64,000 nt of DNA, taken from the NCBI GenBank assembly GCA_900312665.1, contig ONZQ02000001.1, forward strand, positions 1,949,072 to 2,013,071. The letters are read 5' to 3'. This DNA is from Cephalotrichum gorgonifer (lineage: Eukaryota; Ascomycota; Sordariomycetes; Microascales; Microascaceae). The position numbers were made by a program, and so were the translations under genes. How positions within the stretch are numbered: the first letter of the stretch is position 1; every line of letters begins with the position of its first letter. Positions 22,403-34,510 of this stretch are shown here, one piece after another. The notes beneath the pieces are model-generated. The model did no database searches. It saw only the letters and a list, made by a program, of their open reading frames with translations, and was not told the origin of the DNA.

Positions 22403-24526
22403 ATGGCGCCAGCGATCAGCCGTCTCGCCGCCATCATGGCCTCGGCACCCATCGTCGCGGCCCTGTACACCAATGGCTCCATCATCGCGCCCTGCGACTC
22501 TCCCATCTACTGCCACGGCGACATCCTGCACGAGGTACAGCTCGCTCACCCTTTCCCCGACTCCAAGACCTTTGTGGACATGTAAGTCTCGAATCCAGAC
22601 CAGGCAGAGGCATACCGCCCCGCGAACCTCCCTACTTACCAGTCACTTACACCCCACCTCAGGCCAGCCATCAAGTCAGTCGACGAGATCCAGGCCGCGT
22701 TCGATAAGCTCGATAAGCCCCTGAAGAACGACACCGCCCTCCAGAACTTCCTCGCCGAGAACTTCGCCGAGGCGGGCCACGAGCTGGTCGAGGTGGACCC
22801 CTCCGAGCTCTCCACGGACCCGCGCTTCCTGGACAACGTGAGTGACGCCGTCATCCACGAGTTCACGCAAAAGGTCATCGACATCTGGCCGGACCTCACG
22901 CGCTCGTACTCGCCCTCGGGCGCGGGGTCCGACTGCCCGGACTGCCCCAACAGCTTCCTCCCCGTGAACCGCACCTTCGTCGTCGCCGGCGGCCGCTTCA
23001 GGGAGCCCTACTACTGGGACTCGTACTGGATCGTCGAGGGCCTGCTGAGGACCGGCGGCGACTTCGTCGGCGTCTCGAGGAACATCATCGAGAACTTCCT
23101 CGACTTCGTCGACGACTTCGGCTTCGTCCCCAACGGAGCAAGGAGGTACTACCTCAACAGGTCCCAGCCGCCGCTTCTCTCGCTCATGGTCAAGGCGTAC
23201 GTCGAGCACACGAACGACACCGAGATCCTGGAGAGGGCGGTGCCGCTGCTGATCAAGGAGTACGAGTTTTGGACCAAGAATCGGACTGTCGAGGTGCCGT
23301 TTGGTAACGAGACCATTACCCTGAACCAGTAAGAATCCCGTCTTTTTTTTTTCTCCAGCCCGTGTCTTTCCCAATCTGCAAACTAACACGGAGCTCTTCC
23401 CAGGTACAACGTCGACAACACGCAGCCCCGGCCCGAGTCCTACCGCGAGGACTACATCACGGCCACCAACGCCTCGTACTACTCCGAGTCCGGCGAGGTC
23501 TACGACGAGGTCGTGAAGCTGAACGAGACCGAGAGGGCCACCGTCTACCGCAACCTCGCCACCGGCGCCGAGAGCGGCTGGGACTATACCTCCCGCTGGA
23601 TGGCCCGCCCCCGCGACGCCGTCGAGGACGTCTACTTCCCCCTGCGCTCCCTCAACATCATCGAGATCGTCCCCGTGGACCTCAACTCTATCCTCTACGC
23701 CAACGAGCTCGCCATCGCCGAGTTCGTCCGCCTGGCCGGCGCCGACGACTGCGACGAGGAGGCCGCGGCCTGGGAGGCCCGCGCCGAGAAGAGGAGCGCC
23801 GACATGCACAGGCTCATGTGGAACGAGACCCTCCACTCCTACTTCGACTACAACCTCACCTCGTCGTCGCAGAACGTCTACGTCCCCGCCGACAACGACA
23901 CCGCCCCCTTCGAGAGGCCCGAGGGTACCCCCGAGGGCTCGCAGGTCTTCTTCTCCGCCGCCCAGTTCTACCCCTTCTGGACCGGCGCCGCCCCCTCTTC
24001 CCTCCGCGACGACCCGGCCGCCGTCCAGCTCGCCTACTCCCGCGTCGCGTCGTACCTCGACGCCCGCGCCGGCGGCATCCCCGCCACGAACCTCCGCACC
24101 GGCCAGCAGTGGGACCAGCCGAGCGTCTGGCCGCCCCTGATGCACATCCTCACCGCCGGCCTCCTCAACTCCTCCCCCTCCTCGTCTTCAGATGACCCCT
24201 CCTACGCCGCCACGCGCGACCTGGCCCTCTCCCTCGCGCAGAGGTACCTGGACTCCACCTTTTGCACGTGGTACGCCACGGGAGGCTCCACGTCCGAGAC
24301 GCCGCAGCTCGACGGCTTCACGGACGAGGACAAGGGCGCCATGTTCGAGAAGTACGACGACAGCGCCACCAACGTCGCCGGCGGCGGCGGCGAGTACGAG
24401 GTCGTCGAGGGCTTCGGGTGGACGAACGGCGTCCTGATCTGGGTGGTGGACACCTTCGGGGACGAGCTTAGCAGGCCGGACTGCGGAGATATCGAGGCGG
24501 CGAATGCCCATCCGGCGAGGAAGTAG
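22403..24526 (+). CDS. secreted trehalase, glycoside hydrolase family 37
   Basis: Exons 22403-22581, 22663-23328 and 23404-24526 encode 655 residues. Residues 1 to about 20 form a signal peptide (hydrophobic, Ala-rich, ending VAA). Two GH37 signatures are present: AGGRFREPYYWDSYW at about 168-182 (the family usually has P before GGRF) and QWDQPSVWPP at 517-526. By homology to bacterial Tre37A the general acid is Asp342 in SGWDYTSRW and the base is Glu612 in GGGGEYEVVEGFGW. More than ten N-glycosylation sequons (NGS, NDT, NRT, NET, NLT) and four Cys in the N-terminal half fit a secreted protein. It splits trehalose into two glucose outside the cell or in the wall. It lacks the calcium-binding N-terminal extension of cytosolic neutral trehalases, which belong to the same GH37 family, and it is not a GH65 acid trehalase. 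Very strong third-position GC gives long shadow frames on both strands. Confidence 0.94.
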
Positions 24527-24792
24527 TTTTTTTTCTTTACTTTTCAGATATAATGAATACATGCCTGCCACGCACGGTCCCTTTGACCCGAAGAAGATAA
24601 AAATGGGAAAAACGAGAAACCTGCTTGGCATACTGATATGCGTTGATATCAACTATCTAATAAACACCCCAAATATGTTTTTTGAGACTCAATCCTCCCC
24701 AAATAATACATCAGAACCCCCATATCCTCTCTCATCCCCCCCTTTACCAGTCGGAGTTATCCTTGCTCAGAAAAAGGTAAGAAAAGAAAGAA

Positions 24793-27700
24793 CTATTCAG
24801 CCTCGTCCATAGTCCAAACCGTAACCCCCTTCTCCTCAACCCTCCCCTTCAGCTTCTCCAGCATCTCCAGCTTCTTCTTCCGCTTGTCCATCAGATCCCT
24901 CTTCTCCTCGGCCGAGAACCCGCTGATCTTCTTCCTCGTCGGCGTCGACGTCGAAGCCCTGAATGGCGACGCCGTCAGCGAGTTCCGGAAGTTCCGCGGC
25001 GTGCCGCTGGCGGCGATCGACTCGCTGAACACGGACGACCGCTTCGGCGTCCGGGGCGACAAAGGCGTCCCTTCACGAGAGACCGCCGAGCTCATGCGCA
25101 GCTGCCGCATCTGGTTCTCCAAGACGTCCACGTCCCCGCTGCGCTTCTCCACCATGTTCGTCATCTTGTTAATCGTTCGCATGACGGCCTCGACCGTGGG
25201 CGTCTGATGGCCCTTGCCCGACGAGCTGCCCGCCGACGCGATTCTCGTCTTGAGGAGCGTGACCGCCTCCTCCGCCTCGGACAACAGCTTAGAAAACTTG
25301 GCGAAGTCGCGGCGCAGATCACTCTGCTGCGCTGCCTGCTCCGCGCTTAGGGGCATGTGGCGCATCGCCTCTGCTTGATCGGGATCGAATCTTGCGAGCA
25401 TGAGGCCGAGGTCGTTCTGTTTCGCTCGCAATCTGGAGATGTTCCGCGAAAGCTCACTGCACTCGTCCTTCTTCTCCTCGACATCCCGAACCCGGCATTC
25501 TTCCAAGTTGCCCGCGAGTTCGACATCAACAATTTCTGACAAGTCCTCGAGCTCGCATAGCACCCAGTCGTCTGCTACTTCGAGGTCTTCCTTCGTCTTG
25601 CGGCCCGGATAAAGCTTTTCCGAGTTGCCCTTTACGAAGGCCTTGACGGACCTCGCGTTTAAGCCGAGGGTGTCAATCATAGCGTTGATGTCGCGGTAAA
25701 CGGCCTCAGCCTGAGCAGGGATACTCTTCTGCGCTGGACCCGCAACATCCGTGTGGGCGATGAACTGGTTGATTTCAACTGTGCCTTCCACTTCCTCGGC
25801 CAGGATATTCTGAATCTCGTCATCCTCTTCGTCTACAAGCGGCTGCGTCTCTTCGGCCTCTCGCCTCTCCCTCGCCTGTTTCTGTTGGAGAAGTAGGGTG
25901 TCTTCCTGCGACGGGCCCCTGCCGAGGATCGACATCCCCAGGGATGAGGGACCCTGGGACTTCTTCGCTCCGAGGAGATGGGAGGCCATACCTGGCGCGC
26001 TAACCGACCTGACTGACTCGAGTCCAACCGGTCTACCGGGACGGATCGGGCTGGGAGATCTCGGGCTGTGCTGCTGCGTTGCGGCGGGAGGAGGGAAGAT
26101 CGGGCCCCTGCTGCGCCCAATCTCCCCAAAGAGCGACCTACCAGGCTCGTGACTTGGTTTATTGACCATGAATCCACTCCCTCCAATACCCCCGAATGAG
26201 CTCTGCGGTGTCAGCCCCGAAGCGGACGGGCTAAGTTCTTTCGCCACGTCAACGGCGCTGCCATCAGAATCATGGTCATCTTCCGAGCCATGGTCATCCT
26301 CCAAGCCTTGATACTCTTCTGAGCCTTGATCTTCCTCCGAGAATCCGCTCTCCTCGTCCGATTCAGGAACAGCTGGCACCGGTGGCGGCTGTTGAGGTCG
26401 TTTGCTGATGAAATCAGGCGGCAATGGTGCGTCTTCTGGGGTACCAAACGGCTTCGCCTTGTCGAATGCGGGTTTGGGAGGCGTAGAGACGGGAGTCTTA
26501 GTCGCAGGTTTGGAGGTAGATGGGACCCCTAAGAAATCGGGGGGGAGCGGTGCATCTTCGGCTGCCGCTTGTTTTGGTGCCGCCTTCGGCGTGGAGAGGA
26601 AGTCCGGGGGCAGTGGCGCAGCATCAACCTTAACAGGCGACCGTCGTCCCGTCTCTTGAGTGCCCGCCGAAGAAGACGAGTCTCCGAGCGGATATGAGAG
26701 CCTGCTAGTAGACTCGGGTGGCAGCGGCGTTTCGATTACGCCCTTGCCATTCATTAATTTGATCTGGGGCGCTTCGGGGGCATTCTCCTTGTCCTCTTTC
26801 TTGGGAGGGGCAGGATTACCAAAGAGACCGCCACCAAACGCCGACTGCGCAGGCTTAGCGTCGCTGGCGTTACCAAATATACTGCGATTTGGCGTGGCGC
26901 TGGCGAAGCTGAATCTTGCCGGCGCCGGTGTCGAAGTTGGGGTGGTAGAAGGCATAGAGAATATGCTTTTTGGCTGAGGAGTAGGGGCGGACGCCTCAGA
27001 AGATTCCATATCTTCCTCCTTGGATGGGGGGGTGGGTGGTCCCCGGACGGTCTCTCCAAGTGCAGAGCTGAAGCCCTTCCCAAAGCTGCTGCCGAAGGCA
27101 CTCCCACTATCCTTGGCTGGTCTATTCTGGTCCTCGTCCTTTGCGGCAGGATCCGGCTTGAAGGAACTTTGAAGTTTGAAGGGCGTGGAGGAGCCAAATA
27201 GTCCCGTCCCGCTGCCCTGACTTTGCTGGGGCGGAGGGAAGGCCGTCTTCGTTTCCGTGGACTGCGAAAAGGGGCTCCCGGCAGGCTTGCCACCGCCAAA
27301 GATACTGGTCCCGCCCGTAGTCCCTGATACGGAGCCGAACCCACTCTTATTCGCAAAGCTTGCGAATCCCGACGACGGCGCCGCGCCAGAGGAACTGCTG
27401 CCGAATACGCTGTTTCCGGACGCCGAACCTAGGCTGGCAAACCCAGATTGCCCTGAAGCCGGCGCGGAAGTCGTGGCGGCCGCGGTAGCCCAAGGAGAAG
27501 GCTTAGCGCCTAGATTTGAGGAGGCGCCGAAGGCTGAGGGTTGTCCAAAGGATGGGCCGGAGGAGCTTGCACCAAACGCTGAACCACCGCTGCTTGCAGT
27601 GGCCGCAGGGGCAGCCGGTGTCCCCCAAGGCGATGCCTTAGACCCTAGTGCTGAAGAGCCCCCAAACGCAGGACCGCCGGCGCTTGTGGTGGTGGCCACA

Positions 27701-29430
27701 GGGGCGGTCGGGGTGCCCCAAGGCGATGCCTTCGACCCTAGTGTTGAGGAGCCCCCAAATGCGGCACCGCTGGTGCTTGTGGTGACTGCGGGGGTAGCCG
27801 GGGTCCCCCAAGGTGAGGCCTTCGACCCGAGTGCTGAAGAGCCCCCAAACGCTGGTGTTGCAGGGGTGGGTGAGCCGAAGGCCGTCCCGCCAATGGTCGC
27901 GGGCTTAGAGAAGGCTGACTTAGGCGTGGTGGCTTGTGCTGGGGCCTGCGCCGAGGAACCTAACGCCGCCATTCCCGGATACGTGGTCCCGTCCTTGATA
28001 GAAGGTGCGTATATGACCCACCAAGCGCAGAGAATACCCTCATGGGTAAGCACCCAATATCCGGGAACAGGTCCCGGCGACTCTTCTATCTCTTCAGTAG
28101 GAATTGGCTTGTATACGGTGTCCTTTGCTGACAGGTCGAGAGCACAGCCCACAGGTATGGGATTTTGGAAGTCTTCCGTCATCGGTAACGTCGCGCGTCT
28201 AGAGTCATCCGCCATCTCCGTCGTAGTGAAGGCATCGGTAACGGGCTGGTCTGTCGCCAACGGGCTGGACGAGCGACTGAGGAGGCCTACGTCTGGACAC
28301 GCCGTGGATGCTACTATCAAGAGATCCTGGAGACTAGGGGGGAAGTCCTTCAACCTAAGGATAAAATGATGAGGGACATCATCTGAGCCGAAGGGGTCGA
28401 CAGGATCTGTTAGCTTGTTGAAGGTGAAGGTAGTGGGGTTCTGTCGCGTAATGATATGGTACACAGAGGTTGGAGGAGATTCGCTTGTTGACGTATGAAT
28501 GGAGAGGATGAGGTTGTTCTCGAGCCAGGTTAGAGCCGACACTGGGATATGGATGTTAGTATGACCACAGAAATCTACCGCTTGATCGGAAGTGCTGAAC
28601 GTACCATGATAATCACCGAGCTCAGGCGGTTTCGGTATCTCGGCCTTAGCGGCTCCTTCGGGGGTCAATTGGTGGATAGTTCCATCGGCCAATCCCGCGA
28701 TGAGCTGCTTCCCTTTGTTACTCCAGCTAATGCTGCTAACCTGGGACTTCAAGCTGCCGGAGAGAGCACGCTCCTTCAAGTTGGCCATGTGCAAGTTTCC
28801 GTTTTGCGTGACGACCGCGCATAGCTCTGCCTTCTCAGGCGTAGGATTGGGCAGTAGCACTCGGAGCGCCTCGCCATTTGTCGCCAGCTCAAAGGCGGAC
28901 TGTGTATTCCCCTGGAGAAGTGCCTGCACGTCGTAAACGGCGATGCCACCACCTGACTCCGCCGATATCATCAGGTATGTCTCGTCGGTGGAGAAGGCGA
29001 GCTGCGAGACGTGCATCGGCAGCGGGATCTTGAGCTGGGGGGTGAATCCGCGGACATCGGAGTCGCCTTCTTTGGGTGCCTCGAAGGCCGTTCGGACCGA
29101 TTCGGTCGAGGCAATAACAACACCATCGGGGCCGGCGGCGGCAACAAGGCCTCTCCGTTGCGCTATACTGAGGAGTGAAGTCGTCGAGGAGGGTTTCGAG
29201 GTCCAGGGCGAAGTGAGGCGGATCTTAGCATCGCCCGAAATGGAACGGAACCCGAGGGCCTACGAAAGACACAGTCAGCATCCATTGTGCAAGATAGGAT
29301 ACGCTGGTACGTGAGAAGTATAATGAATGAAACTCACCGATGTTTGAATGATCTCAAGGTCGGGGCCAAGAGAACTCCCAGACGAAGTGTTGGCCATGTT
29401 GCTGGCGGAGCTCCCGAAGCCAAAGGACAT
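24793..29430 (-). CDS. NUP159: nucleoporin Nup159/Nup214-type, FG repeat protein
   Basis: Minus-strand exons 29430-29338 (31 codons) and 29259-24793 give 1519 residues. Residues about 30-470 form the N-terminal beta-propeller (GFRSISGDAKIRL, LAFSTDETYLMISAE), which in yeast docks the RNA helicase Dbp5 on the cytoplasmic face of the pore. An FG region of about 480-880 follows, with SAFG, FGSS and SIFG repeats, including three or four copies of a unit containing LGSKASPWGTP. Residues about 880-1100 are disordered, with three copies of APLPPDF. The C-terminal 250 or so residues are a predicted coiled coil (LSRNISRLRAKQNDLGLML and similar) for assembly with Nup82 and Nsp1. The protein promotes mRNP remodelling during mRNA export. 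The large plus-strand open frame at about 27.3-28.4 kb is a shadow of the repeat region. It is divergent from PUP1. Confidence 0.93.
27490..27860 (-). repeat. roughly 90-nt tandem repeat units in NUP159
   Basis: Three near-identical units of about 90-93 nt, and a more diverged fourth, encode SALGSKASPWGTP followed by a Thr/Ala-rich spacer and FG. The conserved core is seen on the plus strand as CCCCAAGG near 27624, 27716 and 27806. The units have stayed similar at DNA level, implying recent duplication or conversion. Confidence 0.8.
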
Positions 29431-30361
29431 CGTGAGGGCGCTCTTCACAGTGATTTAGACAGCACCCAGCTACTCTGAAAAGTTGTATAGCATCTGCGGT
29501 CGAATTCGGGTAAGGGTAAGAAATAATAGGACGAAATCGGGGGTGTGTGGCGGGTTGGCCTAGTTTGAGGCTGGATCGCGATTGTTGGTAGCGTTGCCCC
29601 GGGCGAATAGAGGGCTCGGTTGGAACTGATCCAGCTCAGATAAGAACCATCCGTGGTGCGTTTATACGCGCGACAGGCCGTGTAATTGGAGCCCAACGTT
29701 GTTGCTGAAGGTGGTAGAGGGCGCGAATGCTGCCTAGGTGTGTGCCTGGAGCAATCGAGCTTCGCGAACTTTACAAAATCGAGCTATCGCTTGTTTGCGG
29801 TGTCACGTGATGATTGCACTGATGAACTCGCCCCGGTGTTAGCAAACTCTTGACAACAGTGCCAGTGGTTAGGACTATATTGAAGCCACTGAGCTGAAGT
29901 ATTATAATATTTATTTTCTTATAGAAGAAAATTCCGTCCTACATGGCAGGAGGAGAGGTGGCTGGAAACATTACATGGTTCGCTGTCCAGGCATGTATCA
30001 ACGTTGAAGCTCTTGCCGCTGTCTTGGCTCACAGCCGAAAATTATCTTACATAATCTGCCCAGAAGCTTGGACCACCTGAGTACACGGCGTCGCGCTCAG
30101 TGGTGCCTTGCACTCAGTGCTGCTGAGAAGGCAGCTCCAAGCCTCGTCATCTAGCTTCAGTACAGCTTGACCAGCAACACCATCAAGACCCAATCCACCA
30201 ACCCGTAGCCCTTCGCGATCCGAAAACACACCTCGCCGCAATTACGGAAAGCTAGTTTCAACCTTTACACCGGGCGATATATATCCGTCCGTCAACCCCA
30301 TCCCGCCAAACGCCCCATCTGGAAGCCACACGAGTCGAGACGAGACGAGAAACAAGACAAG
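29431..30361. promoter_or_regulatory. divergent promoter region NUP159/PUP1
   Basis: 930 bp between two divergent starts, with no supported gene. A palindromic TCACGTGA at 29813-29820 contains the bHLH core CACGTG. The PUP1 leader just before the ATG is purine-rich with repeated CGAGA. Assignment as promoter is by position. Confidence 0.5.
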
Positions 30362-31293
30362 ATGCCCGGCTTCGACTTCACAAACTATAACCGGAATGCG
30401 GCCCTACACGCCCGCGGGGTCCCTCTCCCCAAGGCTACCAGCACCGGTACCACAATTGTTGGGTGCATCTTTGATGGCGGTGTGGTGGTGCGTAGACGAC
30501 CCTTGTTGCCTCCCCCTCCCCAAACATCCAAAACCCAACCCCCCCTACCCCGTTCTCTCGCGCTTTCCCTCTCGACTAACCCGACAATTGCCCTCAGATC
30601 GCAGCAGACACAAGAGCTACTAGCGGCCCTATAGTGGCGGACAAGAACTGCGAAAAGCTCCACTACATCTCCCCGCAGATCTGGTGCGCCGGCGCCGGCA
30701 CCGCCGCCGACACCGAGTTCACCACGGCCATCATCTCCTCCAACCTCGAGCTCCACTCCCTCTCCACGGGCCGCAAGCCCCGCGTCGTCACCTGCATGAC
30801 CCTCCTCAAGCAGCACCTCTTCCGGTACCAGGGCCACATCGGCGCCTACCTCGTCGTCGCGGGCGTCGACCCCACCGGCACCCACCTCTTCACCGTCCAC
30901 GCCCACGGTAGCACGGACAAGCTCCCCTACGTCACCATGGGCTCGGGGTCCCTAGCCGCCATGTCCGTCTTCGAGACGCAGTGGAAGGCCGAGCTCACGA
31001 AGGATGAGGCCGTCGAGCTGTGCAGCCAGGCCATCCTGGCCGGTATCTTCAACGACCTGGGCTCCGGGTCTAATGTCGACGTCGCCGTCATCACCAAGGA
31101 CAAGACCACCCTTCACAGGGGCTACATCAAGCCCAACCAGAGGACCGCGAAGACGCAGAGCTACACTTTCCCCAAGGGAACCACAGCTGTCCTTAACGAG
31201 AAGATTATCCGCAAGGGGGATATTGGGCGGTACGTGGATATTCAAGAGGTCCCTCTTGAGGGCGAGGGTGAGAAGATGGAGGTAGACGGTTGA
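30362..31293 (+). CDS. PUP1: 20S proteasome beta-2 catalytic subunit (Pup1, trypsin-like)
   Basis: Exons 30362-30487 and 30598-31293 encode 273 residues. A propeptide of 29 residues ends at Gly29 and the mature enzyme begins with the nucleophile Thr30 (STG then TTIVG). IAADTRATSGPIVADKNCEKLHYI is typical of beta-2, and the C-terminal tail that wraps around beta-3 is present (about 235-273). Mature beta-2 cleaves after basic residues within the 20S core. The splice site falls between GGVV and IAADTRA, in phase 0. It lies divergent to NUP159 and about 17 kb from RPN13; no link between the two proteasome genes is implied. Confidence 0.96.
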
Positions 31294-32074
31294 GATGGGG
31301 AGTATGGTTTTGTACGGTGATGGGCGAGTGTTTTTGTAACAACATATTCCACAGCAATAAATAGGCCCATCTATTTCACATCTGTGTCCTCCATGTCCCC
31401 GTAGTACCATCGAATCGAGCTTCTGGAAAGTATTATTTAGTCTCAACATTCCTGGCTAGCCTCGGCGGTAGAACAGGAACATCCGTCACGAAGTCCATGT
31501 TCACATGTGGGGATTGGCTGTAGACTTTGATCCTGTCGACAAGGCACTGCAAGCTTGCGCCGATGCTCAATCAATTACCCATTCCCTTGCCTCTTAATTG
31601 AGAGGGATTTCATCATTATTAGAAGAACAGAACTATGTACAAGTGGACCAGAAGACAGTCTTCCTCTTCGTCCCGGCTCCGGCTCCGGCTCCGCTGGGGT
31701 ATAAAACAAGACATTGAGGCCATCATCTCATGCTCTCAGACCAATTCTCCTGATTCTCACTTCCACCCTCGCGCTTCGTCATGCTGGCAAGGTTCCTCAT
31801 GAGCAGTCCCCACCCTGTGGTCGACGGAAAGCGATGCCCTGCAGCTCCATAGGTTGGAATATAGCCCTGCGCAGGCTGAACTCCTGCCTTTCACTCCTGT
31901 ATTCTCAAGAGCTGCCGAAAGGAAATTGATGAAAAAGGAAGGGTGAAGAGGGAAGAGCGGACACTAGAATGTCAAAAGAACGCCTGTGGCAGGTAGCCAC
32001 CCCTAAACTCCACAACATGCAGACGCTGGTGATGATGGCAAGTCGTTATCATTAGACATGAAAAGATGGACGGT
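31294..32074. other. convergent intergenic PUP1/Nif1-like
   Basis: The two flanking genes end toward each other. A short CGGCTC repeat lies at about 31673-31695. No gene seen; the size is generous for two 3' UTRs. Confidence 0.55.
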
Positions 32075-34510
32075 CTAGGGATTGGGTTTTCGGCCAAAGA
32101 GCGTCCTTGTGCGGGATTTGTTGCGTGTCTTCTTGACCTTTAGGTCTGCCTCAGGACTGTTCTCATCGTCATCCTTGTACTTTGCCTTGTTGATCCTGCA
32201 CAGAGCGACCAGTTAGCGACATGTGACTCTCGCAGAGGTTTCTTAAGTGCTGGGCATATAGGGTCTAGTAGGGTCCCCACAAGTCCATGTACTCACCAGC
32301 TGTTTCCGACCATACTCATTCCCTTCGCCTCAGCCTCCCGGTAAAACTTGGCAGCCTTCTTCAGGTCCTTCTTACACCCAATCCCTTGGGCGTAACAGAA
32401 GCCTGACTCGGCAAGTGCATCCACATCACCCCATGCTGGCAAAGGAGTTAGCACACACCCAACACAATCCCAGGAGGGCATAGGGGAATGACCTACATCC
32501 AGCGATTTCGAAACAGCGCAGTGCCAACGTTTTATCCTGCTCGATCCCCCAACCATTCATGTGACTGACGCCGAGTTCATAAATGCTCAGGGCAAACTGA
32601 GCCTTCCGCGTCTTACGCTGGAGGACATCAACGTGCCTTCCTTCCTTCATTTGATCCTCGTCGTCGGCAATCTCCAAGCTAGCAAACTCGGCGGCCTTGC
32701 GTAGCCACTCGACACCTTCCTTCTCATTGACTCGCATCCCCCATCCATGACGGCATGCAAGGGCGTATAGAAGCATGCCGGTGGGGTTATTTTGCTTCGC
32801 GGCGTGTCGAAGATGGTATGTCGATTTGCTTAGCGCCCCGCTTTCGTGGCACTCAATACCCTTGGCGAGATGTTCCTCGGCGGTCATGTCCGATATCGAC
32901 GAAGGAGTTATGTGGAGTGACTTGCTCTGCTTGATAGTACTGGCCGAGTCATCCGTTGAGATCGACATTGCCGTCTTGGCACGGGCATCATGAACAGGAG
33001 AAGTCATGGCTCGCCCGCGTGGAGCGGGGTCATCCGAAGCAAGACCTCCATCGGTGGACGGACGACTTGGGTTGGGTGATGGCTGGGGCGCGGGACCAAC
33101 AGTGCTATTTTGGTCCAAGGCAGGCCCCCTTGCACTAAAGTCGGTAGTGAGATCCCTGCTTGATGGGCTTGAGGGTCGCACAGGCGGGGACGGTGGCGCA
33201 CCCCGGAGCATGGTCTGGCTGTTAGGCTGATCCCACTGGTTCTGTAAGTAGCCGTCTAGCGGCTGCACGGAGCGCCGCACAGCCTTACCCCTGGGGAGAG
33301 AGAACTTGGAATATATGTATGAGGGCGCGGGTGCCTTAGCATCATCGTTACCGTCAAGGAATTCGCTGTTGATGCTTCTTGGGGTGGAAGAGAGTTCTTC
33401 GGTCTGTGAGAGAGGCGAGTGACTCTCAAGGGAAGATTTTGAAAAGGTCAACTCCAGACCGGGGGTTCCGGCCCTGCTCAAGGGCCTGGAGAAATTGAAT
33501 GCCGGTCGAGGGAGAGCAGCAGACGCTTCTGACCCGATAGACGGCGACCGTGCTGTGTGAGGCATGCCGGGCGAATGATGCAAACCAGAAATAGCGCTAC
33601 CATTGGATAGCTTCCTAGGCGGGAGAGAATGGAGTGAGTTGGTCATCGGGCTTGTCCCCTCCTCATCGGTTGTCTCAAGTGGTGTGGACATGGCACTAGA
33701 CGGCCTCATTTGAAATGGCGCTCTTGGAGGGGCCAGCCCAAGGGAGTCAAACGTTTCGCCCTCGCTCGCCAACCCTACGGGAGACGGGATACCAAAGGGG
33801 TTCTCAGTCTGCACGTAGGGCAACGGTCCTGACGTGTCTTTATGTGGAGAAGTGTGAACAACGTCATCCGTTGAAACGGCGGCAGCTTGTAAGGGAGCAG
33901 CATCGTCTATCGGAGACGGTGATTCCATGCGCCTCGCGCCGAACCCGTCGATGCTGTCGTCGTCCTTCGCCAGCCCTTGGACGATGTCGTCATCATTCGC
34001 TCCTTCCTGGGTCTTGTCGTCGACCCTCGCTGGCTCCTCGACGGTGCTGAGGTTGCGAGGGAGTTCGGGGACTGGGACAGGGATATCTCCGAAGCCTGGC
34101 GTAGGGACACCGCTCATACGAGGATGCATAGAAACCGGCCGGTTCTCACCGAAAGCATCTTCGACTTCCGTCTTTCGGCCAATCCCGTCGTTGAACTCCT
34201 CATCTGCGTTGCTCGGATCGGTAGAGGCGGAGTCATGGGATATAGACCTGAAGTAGTCACGGCGAGCTTGCACTATCAACGGGCTCGTGTCGTTCAGTGG
34301 AGGCAGTCGGCTAACGCGCCGGCCGCTCTTGGGATTTTTCGATTCCTCCAATTCCTTAGCTAGGAGGCGGCTCTGCAAAGCGAAGGCATCAAGCGGGGAC
34401 AGTTCAGGAGGAGCTTCCCCGGCAATATGCTGCCGAGGGGACCGAAGTGGGGGCCGTGAGGATGCCTGAGAGGCTGCTCGAAGATCGAGATAACCCGGCG
34501 GGCCGGCCAT
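32075..34510 (-). CDS. nif1: Sel1-repeat protein, Nif1/Dsf2-like
   Basis: Minus-strand exons 34510-32497, 32435-32297 and 32195-32075 encode 757 residues. The first 530 or so residues are Ser/Pro-rich and disordered, with a conserved N-terminal patch (SPLDAFALQSRLLAKELEESK). From about 550 to the end there are Sel1-type helical repeats: HLAKGIECHESG, GMLLYALACRHGWG, FALSIYELGVSHMNGWG, ALAESGFCYAQGIGCKKD and AAKFYREAEAKGMSMVGNSW. It ends in a basic tail (KTRNKSRTRTLFGRKPNP). This architecture matches the family annotated as cell cycle inhibitor Nif1 in filamentous fungi, after fission yeast Nif1, which binds the Nim1/Cdr1 kinase, and budding-yeast Dsf2. The cell-cycle role is by family only; the repeats indicate a scaffold. 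Start chosen at the first ATG before the conserved patch. Confidence 0.85.

Noticed and set aside
22676..24145. Minus-strand open frame of 489 codons opposite the trehalase
   Set aside because: It is in antisense register to a clear GH37 gene with very high third-position GC, is a Val/Gly/Asp/Arg-rich string, and shows no family motif.
23362..24195. Plus-strand Arg/Pro-rich open frame of 277 codons
   Set aside because: Alternative frame of trehalase exons 2-3, low-complexity Arg composition.
27257..28369. Plus-strand open frame of 370 codons
   Set aside because: Shadow of the NUP159 repeat region; composed of mirrored repeats with no independent signature.
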